5,342 nt of DNA from NCBI GenBank assembly GCA_900540885.1, contig UQHJ01000112.1, forward strand, positions 1 to 5,342, given 5' to 3'. Numbering within the stretch: position 1 is the first letter of the stretch; every line of letters begins with the position of its first letter. Under the pieces are notes generated by a model. That model saw only the letters and a program-made list of their open reading frames with translations, made no database searches and was not told where the DNA came from. Positions 4,886-5,342 of this stretch are shown piece after piece. Source of the stretch: an uncultured Prevotella sp. (GTDB taxonomy: Bacteria > Bacteroidota > Bacteroidia > Bacteroidales > Bacteroidaceae). The translations under genes were made by a program, and so were the position numbers.

Positions 4886-5342
4886 TTATTTGATAAGGCG
4901 CTTTTGACCATTCACAATGTAAATGCCAGCGCGTTGTACGTTCATTACGCGGCGTCCGCTCAAGTCGTAGATGATGTCGGCCTTCTGCTCTCCGTTTGTT
5001 ATCGTATTGATGCCCGTTGTAACGTTATCATCGCCAAAGTTGAGGCTCAAGCGAGGTGCAGCGTTACTTTCAACTGTAAGATAAGCCTTAAAGGCTTTGA
5101 TGCTGCGGTTGCTGCTTGACAATAAGCCGAAGAAGGCGATATTATCTTTAGCCGTAAAAATATAGGCATTGGTTGCAGGGTCAACCGTTACGGCAGCACC
5201 ACTTGTGGCTTGCAGTTGATTGTCAGTGGGAGCCTCAGGGGCTGTTGTAGCAGGCACGGGAATGAAAGTGTTAGCTTCGTTAGCAGCCAAGATAACGCCC
5301 GTATTGGCAGGAAGCACTTGGTCGGTCAAGTTGAGGCGAGAC
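4886..5342 (-). CDS. Secreted surface-type protein, C-terminal fragment with Bacteroidetes sorting-like tail
   Basis: The frame is open to the window edge: the codons before TTG at 5327-5329 read S-R-L-N, so that TTG is an internal Leu and not a start. About 151 C-terminal residues are visible. The stretch 'LTDQVLPANTGVILAA' and the beta-rich 'AYIFTAKDNIAFFGLLSS...SIKAFKAYLTVE' resemble repeat domains near the ends of large secreted Prevotella proteins. The linker 'GDDNVTTGINTI' leads to 'ADIIYDLSGRRVMNVQRAGIYIVNGQKRLIK', which resembles type IX secretion C-terminal sorting domains or the related Prevotella C-terminal tail. The catalytic or binding part lies outside the window, so its activity is unknown. 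It stops at 4886-4888 and is followed at 30 bp by the small MKKIYIKP-type gene. Confidence 0.82.
   Translation of the reverse strand, partial: SRLNLTDQVLPANTGVILAANEANTFIPVPATTAPEAPTDNQLQATSGAAVTVDPATNAYIFTAKDNIAFFGLLSSSNRSIKAFKAYLTVESNAAPRLSLNFGDDNVTTGINTITNGEQKADIIYDLSGRRVMNVQRAGIYIVNGQKRLIK

Noticed and set aside
4904..5119. Plus-strand 71-codon ORF opposite the secreted-protein fragment
   Set aside because: The minus strand has a well-formed C-terminal tail motif here; the plus frame is low-complexity Ala/Val shadow sequence.
5327..5329. TTG as the start codon of the minus-strand secreted protein
   Set aside because: The frame stays open upstream to the window edge and the N-terminus lacks a signal peptide, so the Leu is internal and the gene is truncated by the window.

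Overview
The window looks like a chromosomal stretch of a Bacteroidales bacterium, most likely Prevotellaceae. Three things point there: two exact matches to the Bacteroidetes -7 promoter motif TAnnTTTG, start codons with almost no Shine-Dalgarno pairing, and protein types common in that group. These are a GH95 fucosidase with an 'AQAQ' signal-peptide end, a short 'MKKIYIKP...MLAGS' protein, and a secreted protein ending in a '(I)YDLSGRRV...GIYIVNGQK' tail. Genus and species cannot be fixed from the sequence alone.

Layout: (1) Positions 1-474 (+) encode the C-terminal end of an AraC-type DNA-binding regulator whose 5' end lies outside the window. (2) Positions 475-827 form a 353-base gene-free stretch dense in signals: a strong terminator, three direct copies of a TAGCAA..GGACA box spaced 22 and 21 bp, a -7 motif, a second terminator about 70 nt after it (a candidate small RNA), a second -7 motif, and a hairpin in the presumed leader of the next gene. 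(3) Positions 828-1811 (+) encode QueG, epoxyqueuosine reductase, the last step of queuosine synthesis. (4) Positions 1819-1882 hold eight tandem 8-bp units (CACATTAG/T), ending three bases before the next start codon. (5) Positions 1886-4345 (+) encode a complete secreted GH95 alpha-L-fucosidase. (6) Positions 4346-4654 are gene-free. They hold a 197-bp highly structured, MITE-like element with 53-bp terminal inverted repeats, two mirror-placed inner hairpins and a 5-bp flanking duplication, followed by a bidirectional terminator. (7) On the minus strand, a 66-codon small protein (4655-4855) lies 30 bp downstream of a partial secreted protein gene (4886 to the window end).

The plus-strand genes point toward the minus-strand pair, so 4346-4654 is a convergent intergenic region. 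queG and the fucosidase gene may share a transcript, because no -7 motif was found between them, although their functions (tRNA modification and glycan breakdown) are unrelated. No SusC/SusD pair is visible, so the fucosidase cannot be placed in a polysaccharide utilization locus from this window.

The most interesting object is the 197-bp element. Its two inner 37-nt hairpins differ at six stem pairs, yet both stay perfectly paired, and their loops are complementary. This suggests that the folded structure itself is under selection.
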